From positions 1 to 8,549 of the forward strand of contig JAAYHG010000073.1 of NCBI GenBank assembly GCA_012735455.1: 8,549 nucleotides of DNA, given 5' to 3'. This DNA is from Bacillota bacterium (GTDB taxonomy: Bacteria; Bacillota; DTU030; DUMP01). The first letter of the stretch is position 1; the number at the start of each line of letters is the position of its first letter. The position numbers were made by a program, and so were the translations under genes. Below the pieces are notes generated by a model. That model was not told the DNA's origin. It saw only the letters and a list, made by a program, of their open reading frames with translations, and made no database searches. Positions 1 to 6,495 of the stretch are shown piece after piece.

Positions 1-101
1 CTCTCTTATAATGCTTATTTCAACGCCAGCTCTGCATTTTCCTGCTATATCCTCTAAGAAATAGTATTAGTATCTACTGCTTTTTCAGAGACCTCAGTCT
101 T

Positions 102-695
102 TTAGACTTCGACACCTGGGGGATGTTCCCTGCTCAAGATTAACCTTTCTTCCGTAACTATGTAGTGGACGGGACAGTCATGCACAGCACGGGGAACACT
201 GGCCACAATCTGCTCCTCAAAAGCCAAAGCCACTGTAGTCGCCCTCCGAGAGAAACGCGGCAATAAACGATCGTAGTAACCCCCACCGTAACCCAGTCGA
301 TACCCGGCCTCGTCAAAGGCAACGCCTGGTACCACAGCTAGATCCACGACTTCATAGTTCAATGGCGACTGCCCAGGTTCCGGCTCAAGCAGACCGTAAA
401 ATCCTCGCTTCAGGTCCCTCCACGAGCAGATAGGTATTAAAAGGAGTGCTTTTTTTTCCGGTATACAGCGCGGCATGGCCACCTTTTTCCCCCGAGAGAG
501 AGCATCCTCTGTGAGCCTTCTCGTCTCCACCTCAGAGCGGACACTGGCATAAAGCAGTATCGTTCGGGCCTCCTGATATTCAGGGAGGGAGCAAACACGC
601 TCTGTAATGAGCCTGCTTTTTTCACTACGCTGTTTGGAATCGATACCGTCTCTTTGCACCAGCATTCGATGCCTAAGCTCCACCTTACTTAGCAT
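102..695 (-). CDS. 5-formyltetrahydrofolate cyclo-ligase (5,10-methenyl-THF synthetase)
   Basis: Cytosolic enzyme that converts 5-formyl-THF to 5,10-methenyl-THF using ATP, returning this storage folate to one-carbon metabolism (family also called MTHFS, YgfA/Fau or YqgN). The protein has 197 residues, normal for the family. The glycine-rich signature GYGGGYYDR at residues 135-143 sits in the nucleotide-binding region. The stretch GFYGLLEP (98-105), the preceding YASVRSEVE block and VVPGVAFDEAGYRLG also match the family, and the end has the usual HDCPVHYIVTEE form. I start at ATG 695. An upstream in-frame GTG at 704 lies inside the ribosome binding site GAGGGG (709-704), whereas ATG 695 lies 8 nt after it. 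It follows tcdA by 33 nt with no terminator between, so the two are probably cotranscribed. No clear terminator follows its TAA before the window edge. Confidence 0.93.
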   Translation of the reverse strand: MLSKVELRHRMLVQRDGIDSKQRSEKSRLITERVCSLPEYQEARTILLYASVRSEVETRRLTEDALSRGKKVAMPRCIPEKKALLLIPICSWRDLKRGFYGLLEPEPGQSPLNYEVVDLAVVPGVAFDEAGYRLGYGGGYYDRLLPRFSRRATTVALAFEEQIVASVPRAVHDCPVHYIVTEERLILSREHPPGVEV

Positions 696-703
696 AACGG
701 ACA

Positions 704-709
704 CCCCTC
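704..709 (-). promoter_or_regulatory. Ribosome binding site fixing the cyclo-ligase start
   Basis: GAGGGG on the minus strand, followed by 8 nt and ATG 695. It overlaps the upstream GTG at 704, which therefore cannot be the initiator served by this site. Confidence 0.6.
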
Positions 710-728
710 ATTGGAACAGGCTTAGCCT

Positions 729-1445
729 TTATTTTGCTAAGATGTCACGTACGCACTCCCCAGCCATAAGAAGTCCTGCTATCGGCGGGACAAAGGAAAT
801 ACTGCCTGGCACCTTGCGTCGACCAGGAGTAGGTGGATCCAGGACAGGAAGAGGTGTCAAGGGCGGGTCTGGGCTAAAGACAACCTTAACACCGGAAACA
901 ACACCACGTTTTCTCACTTCACGGCGTACCACTCGTGCCAGAGGACAGCCCTCAGTATCGCTTATGTCGGTAACACGAAATCCTGCCGCCTGGAGGCGAT
1001 TGCCAGCACCCATGCAGGAAATAATGGGAACGTGAGCCCGGACGCAACGGACAATAAGATCTACTTTGGCACTCACAGTATCCATGGCATCTAGAACATA
1101 TGTATAATCTGGGTGCAGTAAATCATCTGCCGTTGCTGCAGAGTAAAACACTGCCTTTGTCTCCACTATGGCCAGAGGGTTAATGTCATGAATACGCTCG
1201 CGCAGAACCTCCACTTTCAGCCGTCCCACCGTGCTTTGCAAGGCCATAATCTGTCTGTTGATGTTGCTCTTCATAACACGATCATGATCCACCAACACAA
1301 GTTTCCCAACCCCGACACGCGCCAAGGCCTCTACTGCGAAGGAACCCACTCCCCCAACGCCGAAGATGGCAACCTTAGCCGCTGCTAGCTTCCTAAGGCC
1401 GTCCTCACCTACCAATAGGGCTGTCCGGCTGAATTCTTCCCGCAC
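729..1445 (-). CDS. tcdA: tRNA threonylcarbamoyladenosine dehydratase (TcdA/CsdL/YrvM, E1-like ThiF fold)
   Basis: ATP-dependent enzyme that dehydrates t6A37 of ANN-decoding tRNAs to the cyclic form ct6A. Its fold resembles the ubiquitin-activating E1/MoeB/ThiF family. The 238-residue protein opens with FSRTALLVGEDGL, typical of the family. It has the nucleotide-binding loop GVGGVGS (29-35), the acidic end of strand 2 in LVDHD (51-55), the E1 signature NINRQ (61-65), DAMDTVSAK (119-127), SCMGAGNR (143-150), and the C-terminal PGSISFVPPIAGLLMAGE block. It starts at GTG 1445. A GGGGG ribosome binding site at 1460-1456 lies 10 nt upstream, and no in-frame start lies further up before a stop. The RBS begins one base after the T run that ends the 6S RNA, so there is no space for a separate promoter. 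In Bacillus subtilis the orthologue yrvM also follows aspS and 6S RNA. Confidence 0.93.
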   Translation of the reverse strand: MREEFSRTALLVGEDGLRKLAAAKVAIFGVGGVGSFAVEALARVGVGKLVLVDHDRVMKSNINRQIMALQSTVGRLKVEVLRERIHDINPLAIVETKAVFYSAATADDLLHPDYTYVLDAMDTVSAKVDLIVRCVRAHVPIISCMGAGNRLQAAGFRVTDISDTEGCPLARVVRREVRKRGVVSGVKVVFSPDPPLTPLPVLDPPTPGRRKVPGSISFVPPIAGLLMAGECVRDILAK

Positions 1446-1462
1446 GAATTCACTACCCCCTA

Positions 1463-1654
1463 AAAAAAGACCCCACCATGCCGTGGGTTGACCGTTTTTG
1501 AAGCTGCTCTCTCAAGCAGGTGGGTGCCAGCCTGATAATTTTACACTTCCCCGAACGGGGCATGTACGCCACTACCAGAGACTAAGCTCCCTCTTCAAAT
1601 GCATTCGGCTCAAAACAGGTCAACTCTTCACGCACACAGCAGGATCTCTTATCT
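1463..1654 (-). ncRNA. ssrS: 6S RNA
   Basis: Small RNA of about 190 nt that mimics an open promoter and binds sigma-70/sigma-A RNA polymerase holoenzyme. It can be folded by hand. The closing stem pairs 1646-1618 with 1493-1469: GATCC with GGGTC, a GU-rich continuation, CGTG with CACG, then GTTGACC (1624-1618) with GGTCAAC (1493-1487). A largely unpaired central bubble follows. Its 3' strand holds the small hairpin CTGCT (1519-1515)/AGCAG (1508-1504), as in Firmicute 6S RNAs. The apical arm pairs CTGGTA (1578-1573) with TATCAG (1537-1532), TACA (1566-1563) with TGTA (1545-1542), and CCCC (1560-1557) with GGGG (1552-1549). The closing stem is followed by TCTTTTTTT (1470-1462), so it may also act as the terminator. 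Location between aspS and tcdA matches 6S-1 (bsrA) of B. subtilis. The 5' end is inferred from the promoter; both ends may be off by several nt. Confidence 0.87.
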
Positions 1655-1660
1655 GGTTTT

Positions 1661-1689
1661 ATCTTAGCACATCGGGGGCATCTTTTCAA
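1661..1689 (-). promoter_or_regulatory. Sigma-A promoter of 6S RNA
   Basis: The minus strand has -35 TTGAAA (1689-1684), a 17-nt spacer and -10 TAAGAT (1666-1661). Transcription is expected near A1654. No intrinsic terminator lies between the aspS stop and this promoter, so aspS transcripts may also read into the 6S gene. Confidence 0.8.
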
Positions 1690-1736
1690 GTAGAGGCGCG
1701 GCTTGACGGGGTTTTCCAGGTCTTCCTTCTATAACC

Positions 1737-3524
1737 TTAGACAGTACTCCTTACATGTAGTTCTGCCAACTGCCTAGCATCGACTTCTGCTGGAGCACCG
1801 GTCAAAAGACACGTCCCCGAGGCGGTCTTGGGGAATGCGATAACATCCCGTATGCTCTGCTCGCCTGCCAGCAACATAATCAGGCGGTCGAAACCAAAGG
1901 CAATACCACCGTGTGGCGGCGTTCCATACTCAAAGGCTTCTAGAAGGTAACCAAACTTTGCCTGTGAGGCTTCGGGGGTAAGACCCAGGGCCTTAAACAT
2001 CTTCTCCTGTACATGCCGAGAATGGATACGGATACTACCTCCACCCAGTTCAACACCGTTGAGAACCAGGTCGTAGGCCTTAGCCCTCACCTGGCCGGGG
2101 TTGCTTTCTAGAAGTGGAATGTCTTCTTCCGCTGGCGAGGTAAAAGGATGGTGCATAGCCACATAGCGTCTTTCCTCCTCGCTCCACTCAAAAAGAGGGA
2201 AGTCTGTTATCCAGACAAAAGACAGGGCTGCGGGATCGATTAGCCCAAGTTTACGGCCTAAGAAAAGTCGCAGCTGCCCCAGGGACAAACAAACTGTATG
2301 AAAGTCGGCAGCTACCAAAAGAATCAAGTCCCCTGGCTCAACGCCGAATATGTCTTTAAGCTGGGTTAGCTCGGTTCCGCTGAGCACCTTGGCCAGCGGG
2401 GAACGAATCGTACCATCCGCCTCAAAAGCAATCCAAGCCAAACCTTTAGCCCCTAATCCCGTTACTAGTCCCGTTAGCTCATCAATCTCACGGCGCGTAA
2501 AGCTGGCGCAGCCCTTCGCGTTAAGGCCTTTGATTCGGCCGCCTTTTTCCAGAACGTTCTTGAATACCTTTACCTCGGTGGCAACAAAAGCTGACGCCGC
2601 ATCCAGCAAGGGTAGACCAAAGCGAAGATCTGGTTTATCACTGCCATACCTTTCCATAGCCTCTTGGTAGCTAAGCCTGGCAAAGGGCAACTTGAGCTCA
2701 CGCCCCACCGTTTCACGGAAAACACGTGTTATCATCTTTTCCATTAAGGCTTGGATATCCTCAGGTGTGATGAAAGACATTTCGATATCGATCTGCGTAA
2801 ACTCTGGTTGGCGATCGGCACGCAAGTCTTCATCACGGAAACAACGCACAATCTGAAAATAGCGTTCCATGCCAGCTACCATAAGGAGCTGTTTAAAAAG
2901 CTGTGGCGACTGAGGCAAAGCGTAGAACTTCCCTGGGTTGAGGCGGCTCGGTACCAGAAAGTCGCGCGCCCCTTCAGGTGTACTCCGTGTAAGCATGGGT
3001 GTTTCGATCTCAAGAAAACCATGCTCATCCAAAAAGTCCCGCACTACTTTACCAGCTCGGTGGCGCAGCATCAGGTTACGTCTGAGCTCTGGACGCCTAA
3101 GGTCCAGGTACCGATAGCGCAGCCGTACCATTTCATCTACATCCACCCCTTCTTCAATACTGAAAGGCGGTGTCTTAGCGTGATTAAGCACCCAAACGGC
3201 CTGGGCTATCACCTCGATCTCCCCTGTTTTCAAACGGGGATTTGTTGTTCCTTCAGGACGTTTCTCTACGCGACCCTGCACGGCCAAGACATATTCTGAC
3301 CTGACCTGCTCTGCAGTATTAAATGCTTCCCGGCATCCTTCTGGGCTGAAAACCACCTGTACAATTCCGGAGCGGTCCCTCAGGTCGATAAATATAAGAC
3401 CACCATGGTCGCGCCGCCTTTGCACCCAGCCATTCAGCACCACTTCTTCACCAACAGATGCCAAGGAAAGCTCGGATGCGCAGCATGTACGCTGCCAGGG
3501 TTCACACTTCTTCCCCTGATTCAC
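1737..3524 (-). CDS. aspS: Aspartyl-tRNA synthetase, bacterial type, probably non-discriminating (Asp/Asn)
   Basis: Class IIb synthetase, 595 residues from the chosen start. Domains in order: an N-terminal OB-fold anticodon-binding domain, with GWVQRRRDHGGLIFIDLRD beginning near residue 32; class II motif 1 near ETPMLTRSTPEGARDF; QSPQ (205-208); motif 2 FRDEDLRADRQPEFTQID (229-246); the bacterial GAD insertion (about 285-420); and motif 3 GIAFGFDRL (540-548). His40 and Gly92 (in KRPEGTTN) align with Leu30 and Lys81 of E. coli AspRS. His and Gly there are the known marks of non-discriminating enzymes, which also aspartylate tRNA-Asn for later amidation by GatCAB. I start at GTG 3524 because the AAAGGAG site at 3539-3533 lies 8 nt before it; the GTG at 3533 overlaps that site. 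It lies 24 nt after hisS and is surely cotranscribed under the T-box. The Asp/Asn specificity is inferred. Confidence 0.96.
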   Translation of the reverse strand: MNQGKKCEPWQRTCCASELSLASVGEEVVLNGWVQRRRDHGGLIFIDLRDRSGIVQVVFSPEGCREAFNTAEQVRSEYVLAVQGRVEKRPEGTTNPRLKTGEIEVIAQAVWVLNHAKTPPFSIEEGVDVDEMVRLRYRYLDLRRPELRRNLMLRHRAGKVVRDFLDEHGFLEIETPMLTRSTPEGARDFLVPSRLNPGKFYALPQSPQLFKQLLMVAGMERYFQIVRCFRDEDLRADRQPEFTQIDIEMSFITPEDIQALMEKMITRVFRETVGRELKLPFARLSYQEAMERYGSDKPDLRFGLPLLDAASAFVATEVKVFKNVLEKGGRIKGLNAKGCASFTRREIDELTGLVTGLGAKGLAWIAFEADGTIRSPLAKVLSGTELTQLKDIFGVEPGDLILLVAADFHTVCLSLGQLRLFLGRKLGLIDPAALSFVWITDFPLFEWSEEERRYVAMHHPFTSPAEEDIPLLESNPGQVRAKAYDLVLNGVELGGGSIRIHSRHVQEKMFKALGLTPEASQAKFGYLLEAFEYGTPPHGGIAFGFDRLIMLLAGEQSIRDVIAFPKTASGTCLLTGAPAEVDARQLAELHVRSTV

Positions 3525-3532
3525 AGTCGTCA

Positions 3533-3539
3533 CTCCTTT
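3533..3539 (-). promoter_or_regulatory. Ribosome binding site fixing the aspS start
   Basis: AAAGGAG on the minus strand, 8 nt before GTG 3524. The longer reading from GTG 3533 would begin on the last base of this site with no spacer, so it is rejected. Confidence 0.7.
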
Positions 3540-3548
3540 GCAACATGA

Positions 3549-4814
3549 TTAGCAGTGTAGACGTTCTGTTAGCACACTTATAAGATCGTCTAATCGTATT
3601 TCCTCTTGCGAGCCGTCAGCCATGTTGCGCAAGGACACAGTGTTACGCACTGCCTCTTCACCGCCGACAATAACCGTAAAACTCGCTCCCAGGCGATTGG
3701 CATGCTTGAGTTGCGCACGCAGGCTACGACTGAGGTAGTCCTTTTCAGCCGATATCCCGGCACGGCGAAGCCATGTCAATAACTCAAAGGCCGTCGCATT
3801 ATCCTCTCTGGTAAGGGCAGCTACAAATACGTCCGGAGCTTCCTTGCCTGGTAGTTCTATCCCGGCTTGGTCCAAAGCCAGGAATAACCGTTCCAGTCCC
3901 ATGGCAAAGCCAACCCCCGGAGTTGGTGGTCCCCCACACTCCTCAACCAGACCATCGTAACGGCCGCCGCCGCAGAGGGCCGTTTGGGCACCTAACCCGG
4001 ACCAAGTGATCTCGAAAACAGTCTTGGTGTAGTAGTCCAGTCCACGCACCAAATTTGAGTTTAGCTCGTATCTGGCACCTGCCCTCTCAAGGCAGCCTTT
4101 CACCAATTCAAAATGCTCCCGGCACTCAGCACAGAGGAACCCACTAAACTCCGGCGCGTTCTTGGTCACTCTGCGGCAAGCATCTTCTTTACAGTCGAGG
4201 ACTCGAAGTGGATTCCGTTCTAGGCGCCCCAGGCAGCTATCACACAGCTCGTTTTGCTGCTGACTTAAATACTTGACCAGTGTATCGCGGTATTGCCTGC
4301 GGCACTTGGGACAACCAATACTGTTCAGCTGTACGGTAAGATCAGAAAGACCTAACTTGGCGTATAGGTCCAGAGCCAAAAGAATGACCTCTGCATCTAC
4401 GGTAGGATCTGCGGAACCGATCGCCTCTACACCAAACTGTGAGAACTGGCGATAACGTCCGGCCTGTGGCCGATCGTAACGAAACATGGGTCCAATATAG
4501 TAGAGTTTTGCTGGTTGCGGAGCACCGTTTAAGTTGTGTTCCAAATAAGCACGTACCGTAGATGCCGTAGCCTCAGGGCGTAGGGTAAGGCTACGACCTC
4601 CTCGGTCAGTGAAAGTGTACATCTCCTTTTCCACTATGTCCGTTGTTTCGCCCACTCCACGCTGAAACAGCTCCGTATGTTCAAAGAGTGGTAAACGAAT
4701 CTCACCGTAGCCAAATAGTCGGCAGTGGAAACGAATCATGGTCTCCAGGTGTTGCCACTTCTCCACCTCACCTGGCAAAATGTCATGTGTTCCTCTGGGA
4801 GCAGTAGTTAACAT
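3549..4814 (-). CDS. hisS: Histidyl-tRNA synthetase
   Basis: Class IIa synthetase of 421 residues, normal length. The N-terminus PRGTHDILPGE is typical. TLRPEATASTVRAY (77-90) precedes class II motif 2, which is FRYDRPQAGRYRQFSQFG (111-128). The HisRS-specific histidine motif LVRGLDYYTKTVFE (255-268) includes Arg257, equivalent to the catalytic Arg259 of E. coli. ALCGGGRYDGL (279-289) and motif 3 GVGFAMGLERL (300-310) complete the active site. Residues from about 327 form the anticodon-binding domain. The insertion domain has eight cysteines (168, 171, 191, 194, 208, 213, 228, 231), three pairs being CxxC, suggesting metal binding. It starts at ATG 4814, 6 nt after AAAGGAGG (4828-4821). It is the first gene behind the T-box leader and is followed by aspS after 24 nt. 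Confidence 0.97.
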   Translation of the reverse strand: MLTTAPRGTHDILPGEVEKWQHLETMIRFHCRLFGYGEIRLPLFEHTELFQRGVGETTDIVEKEMYTFTDRGGRSLTLRPEATASTVRAYLEHNLNGAPQPAKLYYIGPMFRYDRPQAGRYRQFSQFGVEAIGSADPTVDAEVILLALDLYAKLGLSDLTVQLNSIGCPKCRRQYRDTLVKYLSQQQNELCDSCLGRLERNPLRVLDCKEDACRRVTKNAPEFSGFLCAECREHFELVKGCLERAGARYELNSNLVRGLDYYTKTVFEITWSGLGAQTALCGGGRYDGLVEECGGPPTPGVGFAMGLERLFLALDQAGIELPGKEAPDVFVAALTREDNATAFELLTWLRRAGISAEKDYLSRSLRAQLKHANRLGASFTVIVGGEEAVRNTVSLRNMADGSQEEIRLDDLISVLTERLHC

Positions 4815-4840
4815 GGTATCCCTCCTTTGGCTGAAAATAC

Positions 4841-4883
4841 AAAAAACCTCCCCCCCGGCCTTTGGCTAGCCAGGGACGGGAGG
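4841..4883 (-). terminator. T-box-controlled intrinsic terminator before hisS
   Basis: The minus-strand 5' arm 4883-4869 (CCTCCC, G bulge, TCCC, T bulge, GGC) pairs with the 3' arm 4859-4847 (GCC, GGGG, GGGAGG). Six T residues follow at 4846-4841. The 5' arm is also used by the antiterminator, so the two folds exclude each other. Confidence 0.88.
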
Positions 4884-5083
4884 GATCCCGCGGTACCACC
4901 CTGCTTGGGCATGCTGCCCCGCTTGCTCGTTAACGGGATAACCCGGGCTCACCTACTAACTTCAGTGAACCGCTCCGGGGTGTTCTTCAAGCACGTGCAA
5001 GAGCAGCGGCTCTCAGTCGCGACCGCTTTCCCTGAAGCTCAGGCTCCGTGTTTACTCTCCCCATCGTCGCTTTGACCGATATC
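4841..5083 (-). promoter_or_regulatory. T-box riboswitch leader of hisS-aspS (specifier probably AAC, overlapping CAC)
   Basis: Leader that senses uncharged tRNA and switches transcription of hisS-aspS. The T-box AGGGTGGTACCGCG (4902-4889) is canonical. Antiterminator: AGGG (4902-4899) pairs with CCCT (4875-4872), AGC (4905-4903) with GCT (4870-4868), and CGGGA (4890-4886) with TCCCG (4881-4877), leaving the UGGUACC bulge (4898-4892) for the tRNA 3' end. Stem III is the hairpin GGGCA/TGCCC (4919-4907). Stem II includes GGTTCAC paired with GTGAGCC, followed by CGGG-TTAT-CCCG. Stem I has the usual GGGGAGAGTA opening: GGGG (5062-5059) pairs with CCCC (4980-4977), then CACG/CGTG, GAGC/GCTC and AGCGG/CCGCT. 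In the specifier loop, AGTA (5056-5053) faces GAA (4988-4986). The triplet next to the conserved purine A4981 is AAC (4984-4982); CAC (4982-4980) overlaps it. The T-box is certain; the amino acid is inferred. Confidence 0.95.
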
Positions 5084-5089
5084 GCTTTT

Positions 5090-5118
5090 ATTCTAGCGTG
5101 TAGGCAGTCTTCTGTCAA
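5090..5118 (-). promoter_or_regulatory. Sigma-A promoter of the T-box-hisS-aspS operon
   Basis: The minus strand has a perfect -35 TTGACA (5118-5113), a 17-nt spacer and -10 TAGAAT (5095-5090). The start point is expected near 5083, about 20 nt before stem I of the T-box. Confidence 0.88.
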
Positions 5119-5231
5119 TCGGGTACCTTCTCTTCCAAGTCATGGGTCAGGTCCTCTACCTTACCTATTGGAAGCCTGTTTCGCCCATCAGCCTCGGTCT
5201 CTTCATGTAAGTCTTTGTCTATTCTACCCAT
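5115..5231 (-). CDS. Possible small ORF of 38 residues between alr and the hisS promoter (unrecognised)
   Basis: ATG 5231 to TGA 5115 encodes 38 residues, very rich in Asp, Glu, Lys and Arg, beginning MGRIDKDLHEE and ending DLEEKVPD. I do not recognise it. It has no hydrophobic segment or signal peptide and would be a soluble acidic peptide. For it: it starts 20 nt after the alr stop on the same strand, and its composition is protein-like. Against it: there is no good ribosome binding site, unlike every accepted gene here, and 39 open codons occur by chance fairly often. Its stop codon lies inside the -35 box of the hisS operon promoter. It could equally be plain spacer. Confidence 0.28.
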   Translation of the reverse strand: MGRIDKDLHEETEADGRNRLPIGKVEDLTHDLEEKVPD

Positions 5232-5251
5232 AGCGCTCTATTCTATCCCGC

Positions 5252-6373
5252 TCACTCCAGATAAACCCTGGGGACACGGGCACCAATCCCGCAAAGCACC
5301 TCCAGATCCAGCGTCTCAAGAAGCGCACCTAATTCTTTAGCACTCACTTCAGCTCCACTTTGTCTGCCAATGAGTATCACTTCATCACCTAGAGCTACCC
5401 CGGGAACATCAGTAACATCGATGACACATTGATCCATACAAATGCGGCCAACCACTGGCGCCCGCTTACCCCGTACCAAGACACTGGCTCTGTTGGATAA
5501 TCCACGTCGGTAACCGTCGGCATAACCAATGGGGAGCGTTGCCAGCATCTTTTCTCCAGGCGTTGTATAGGTCAAGCCATAGCTCACAGCTGTACCTGCC
5601 TGTACCGTTTTTATATAGACGATGCGTGTTTTTAGAGTGAAAGCCTCCCTAAGGTGTACCTTACGTTGTGTCTTCTCTCCAGGCCAGGAACCAACCACTA
5701 GTGACCCGGCGCGCACCATGTCAAGGTGCATTTCAGGGTGATCCATGATGGCGGCACTGTTCGCGATGTGACGTAAGGGGAAGGTGTAACCAGCCCGTTC
5801 TAACGCCAAGAGTGCCTGTTGAAAACGGCTAAACTGATACTGTGTAAACTCTTCGTTCGGCTCATCGGCAGCAGCAAAGTGACTGAAGACACCTTCAAAC
5901 TTAAGACCTTCTAGCCTGCCAACTCTGTCCATAAAGGTCACTGCATCTTCCGGTAATACACCAATCCTGCTCATACCAGTATCGATCTTTAGGTGCACTA
6001 GGGCTTTCTTACCCTGCCGGACCGCTGCTGCCGAGAGTGCTTGCGCCAGTTCCACCGTGCACAAGGCCTGGGCAATGCCCTTCTCTACTGCTACATCCAA
6101 AACTTCCGAAGGGATGTTGGTACCGAGCACAAGAATAGGCTGGTCAATCCCCGCTTCCCTTAAGGTCACTGCTTCATCCATAGTTGCTACAGCTAATTGG
6201 TCAGCGCCGTTTGCTACGGCAACTCTCGCCACCGCAACGGCACCATGTCCATAGGCATTGGCCTTGACCACGGCCATGATTTTTACCCTTGGATCTACTA
6301 CTTGTCGAACAGCGCGGACATTAGCAGCAATGGCATCCAAATCTACTTCAGCCCACGTTGGACGGATTCCCAT
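5252..6373 (-). CDS. alr: Alanine racemase
   Basis: PLP-dependent cytosolic enzyme interconverting L- and D-alanine, supplying D-Ala for peptidoglycan. The 373 residues are of normal length, with an N-terminal TIM barrel and a C-terminal beta domain. The PLP lysine is Lys37 in AVVKANAYGHG (34-44). Arg136 in DTGMSRIG (131-138), HIANSAA (202-208) and Arg221 in MVRAG match the PLP-site residues. The second catalytic base is Tyr265 in AVSYG (262-266). Met313 in ICMDQ and the terminal CGIGARVPRVY are also conserved. ATG 6373 is preceded by a GGAGG-type site (within 6386-6380). It lies downstream of the tandem terminators that close the relA operon, so it needs its own promoter, which I cannot identify with confidence in 6374-6451. 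No terminator follows it, so its transcript could run into the T-box leader of hisS. Confidence 0.96.
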   Translation of the reverse strand: MGIRPTWAEVDLDAIAANVRAVRQVVDPRVKIMAVVKANAYGHGAVAVARVAVANGADQLAVATMDEAVTLREAGIDQPILVLGTNIPSEVLDVAVEKGIAQALCTVELAQALSAAAVRQGKKALVHLKIDTGMSRIGVLPEDAVTFMDRVGRLEGLKFEGVFSHFAAADEPNEEFTQYQFSRFQQALLALERAGYTFPLRHIANSAAIMDHPEMHLDMVRAGSLVVGSWPGEKTQRKVHLREAFTLKTRIVYIKTVQAGTAVSYGLTYTTPGEKMLATLPIGYADGYRRGLSNRASVLVRGKRAPVVGRICMDQCVIDVTDVPGVALGDEVILIGRQSGAEVSAKELGALLETLDLEVLCGIGARVPRVYLE

Positions 6374-6451
6374 ACAACCTCTCCTCCGTTAAACTTTATT
6401 TCCCTTGTGAGTTCTGTGTAACTTAGCAAAACTCCTGTTTCCGAGAACAAC

Positions 6452-6473
6452 AAAAAACCCTGCTCATGCAGGG
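6452..6473 (-). terminator. Intrinsic terminator 2 after the relA-dtd-hydrolase operon
   Basis: The minus strand has a perfect 6-bp stem CCCTGC-ATGA-GCAGGG (6473-6458) followed directly by six T residues (6457-6452), then GTTGTT. It is the second of two terminators before alr. Confidence 0.88.
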
Positions 6474-6495
6474 CACAGTTAAGCTTTTTTTTCCT

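Noticed and set aside
7..12. TATAAT on the plus strand at the left edge
   Set aside because: No -35 element can be seen within the window and no plus-strand gene follows.
1..101. Possible terminator or next gene after the cyclo-ligase
   Set aside because: Only weak 4-bp hairpins without a T run are present, and the one ATG behind an AGGA-like site gives a five-codon frame; nothing supportable.
607..1035. Plus-strand open frame of 142 codons
   Set aside because: It is antisense across the cyclo-ligase and tcdA genes; both minus-strand genes have full family motifs.
2751..3299. Plus-strand open frame of 182 codons
   Set aside because: It lies wholly antisense to aspS, whose motifs are intact, and its translation resembles no family I know and has no ribosome binding site context.
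3525..3533. Upstream GTG 3533 as the aspS start
   Set aside because: It is the end of the ribosome binding site itself; GTG 3524 has an 8-nt spacing.
4827..5075. Plus-strand open frame of 82 codons over the hisS leader
   Set aside because: The stretch is fully explained by the T-box structure on the minus strand.
5218..5245. Direct repeat TAGAATAGA, two copies 19 nt apart
   Set aside because: Too short and too AT-biased to call an operator without other evidence.
6374..6445. alr promoter candidates such as TTACAC with TAAAGT, 17-nt spacer
   Set aside because: The -35 matches the consensus at only two of six positions; not convincing beside the strong promoters elsewhere in the window.
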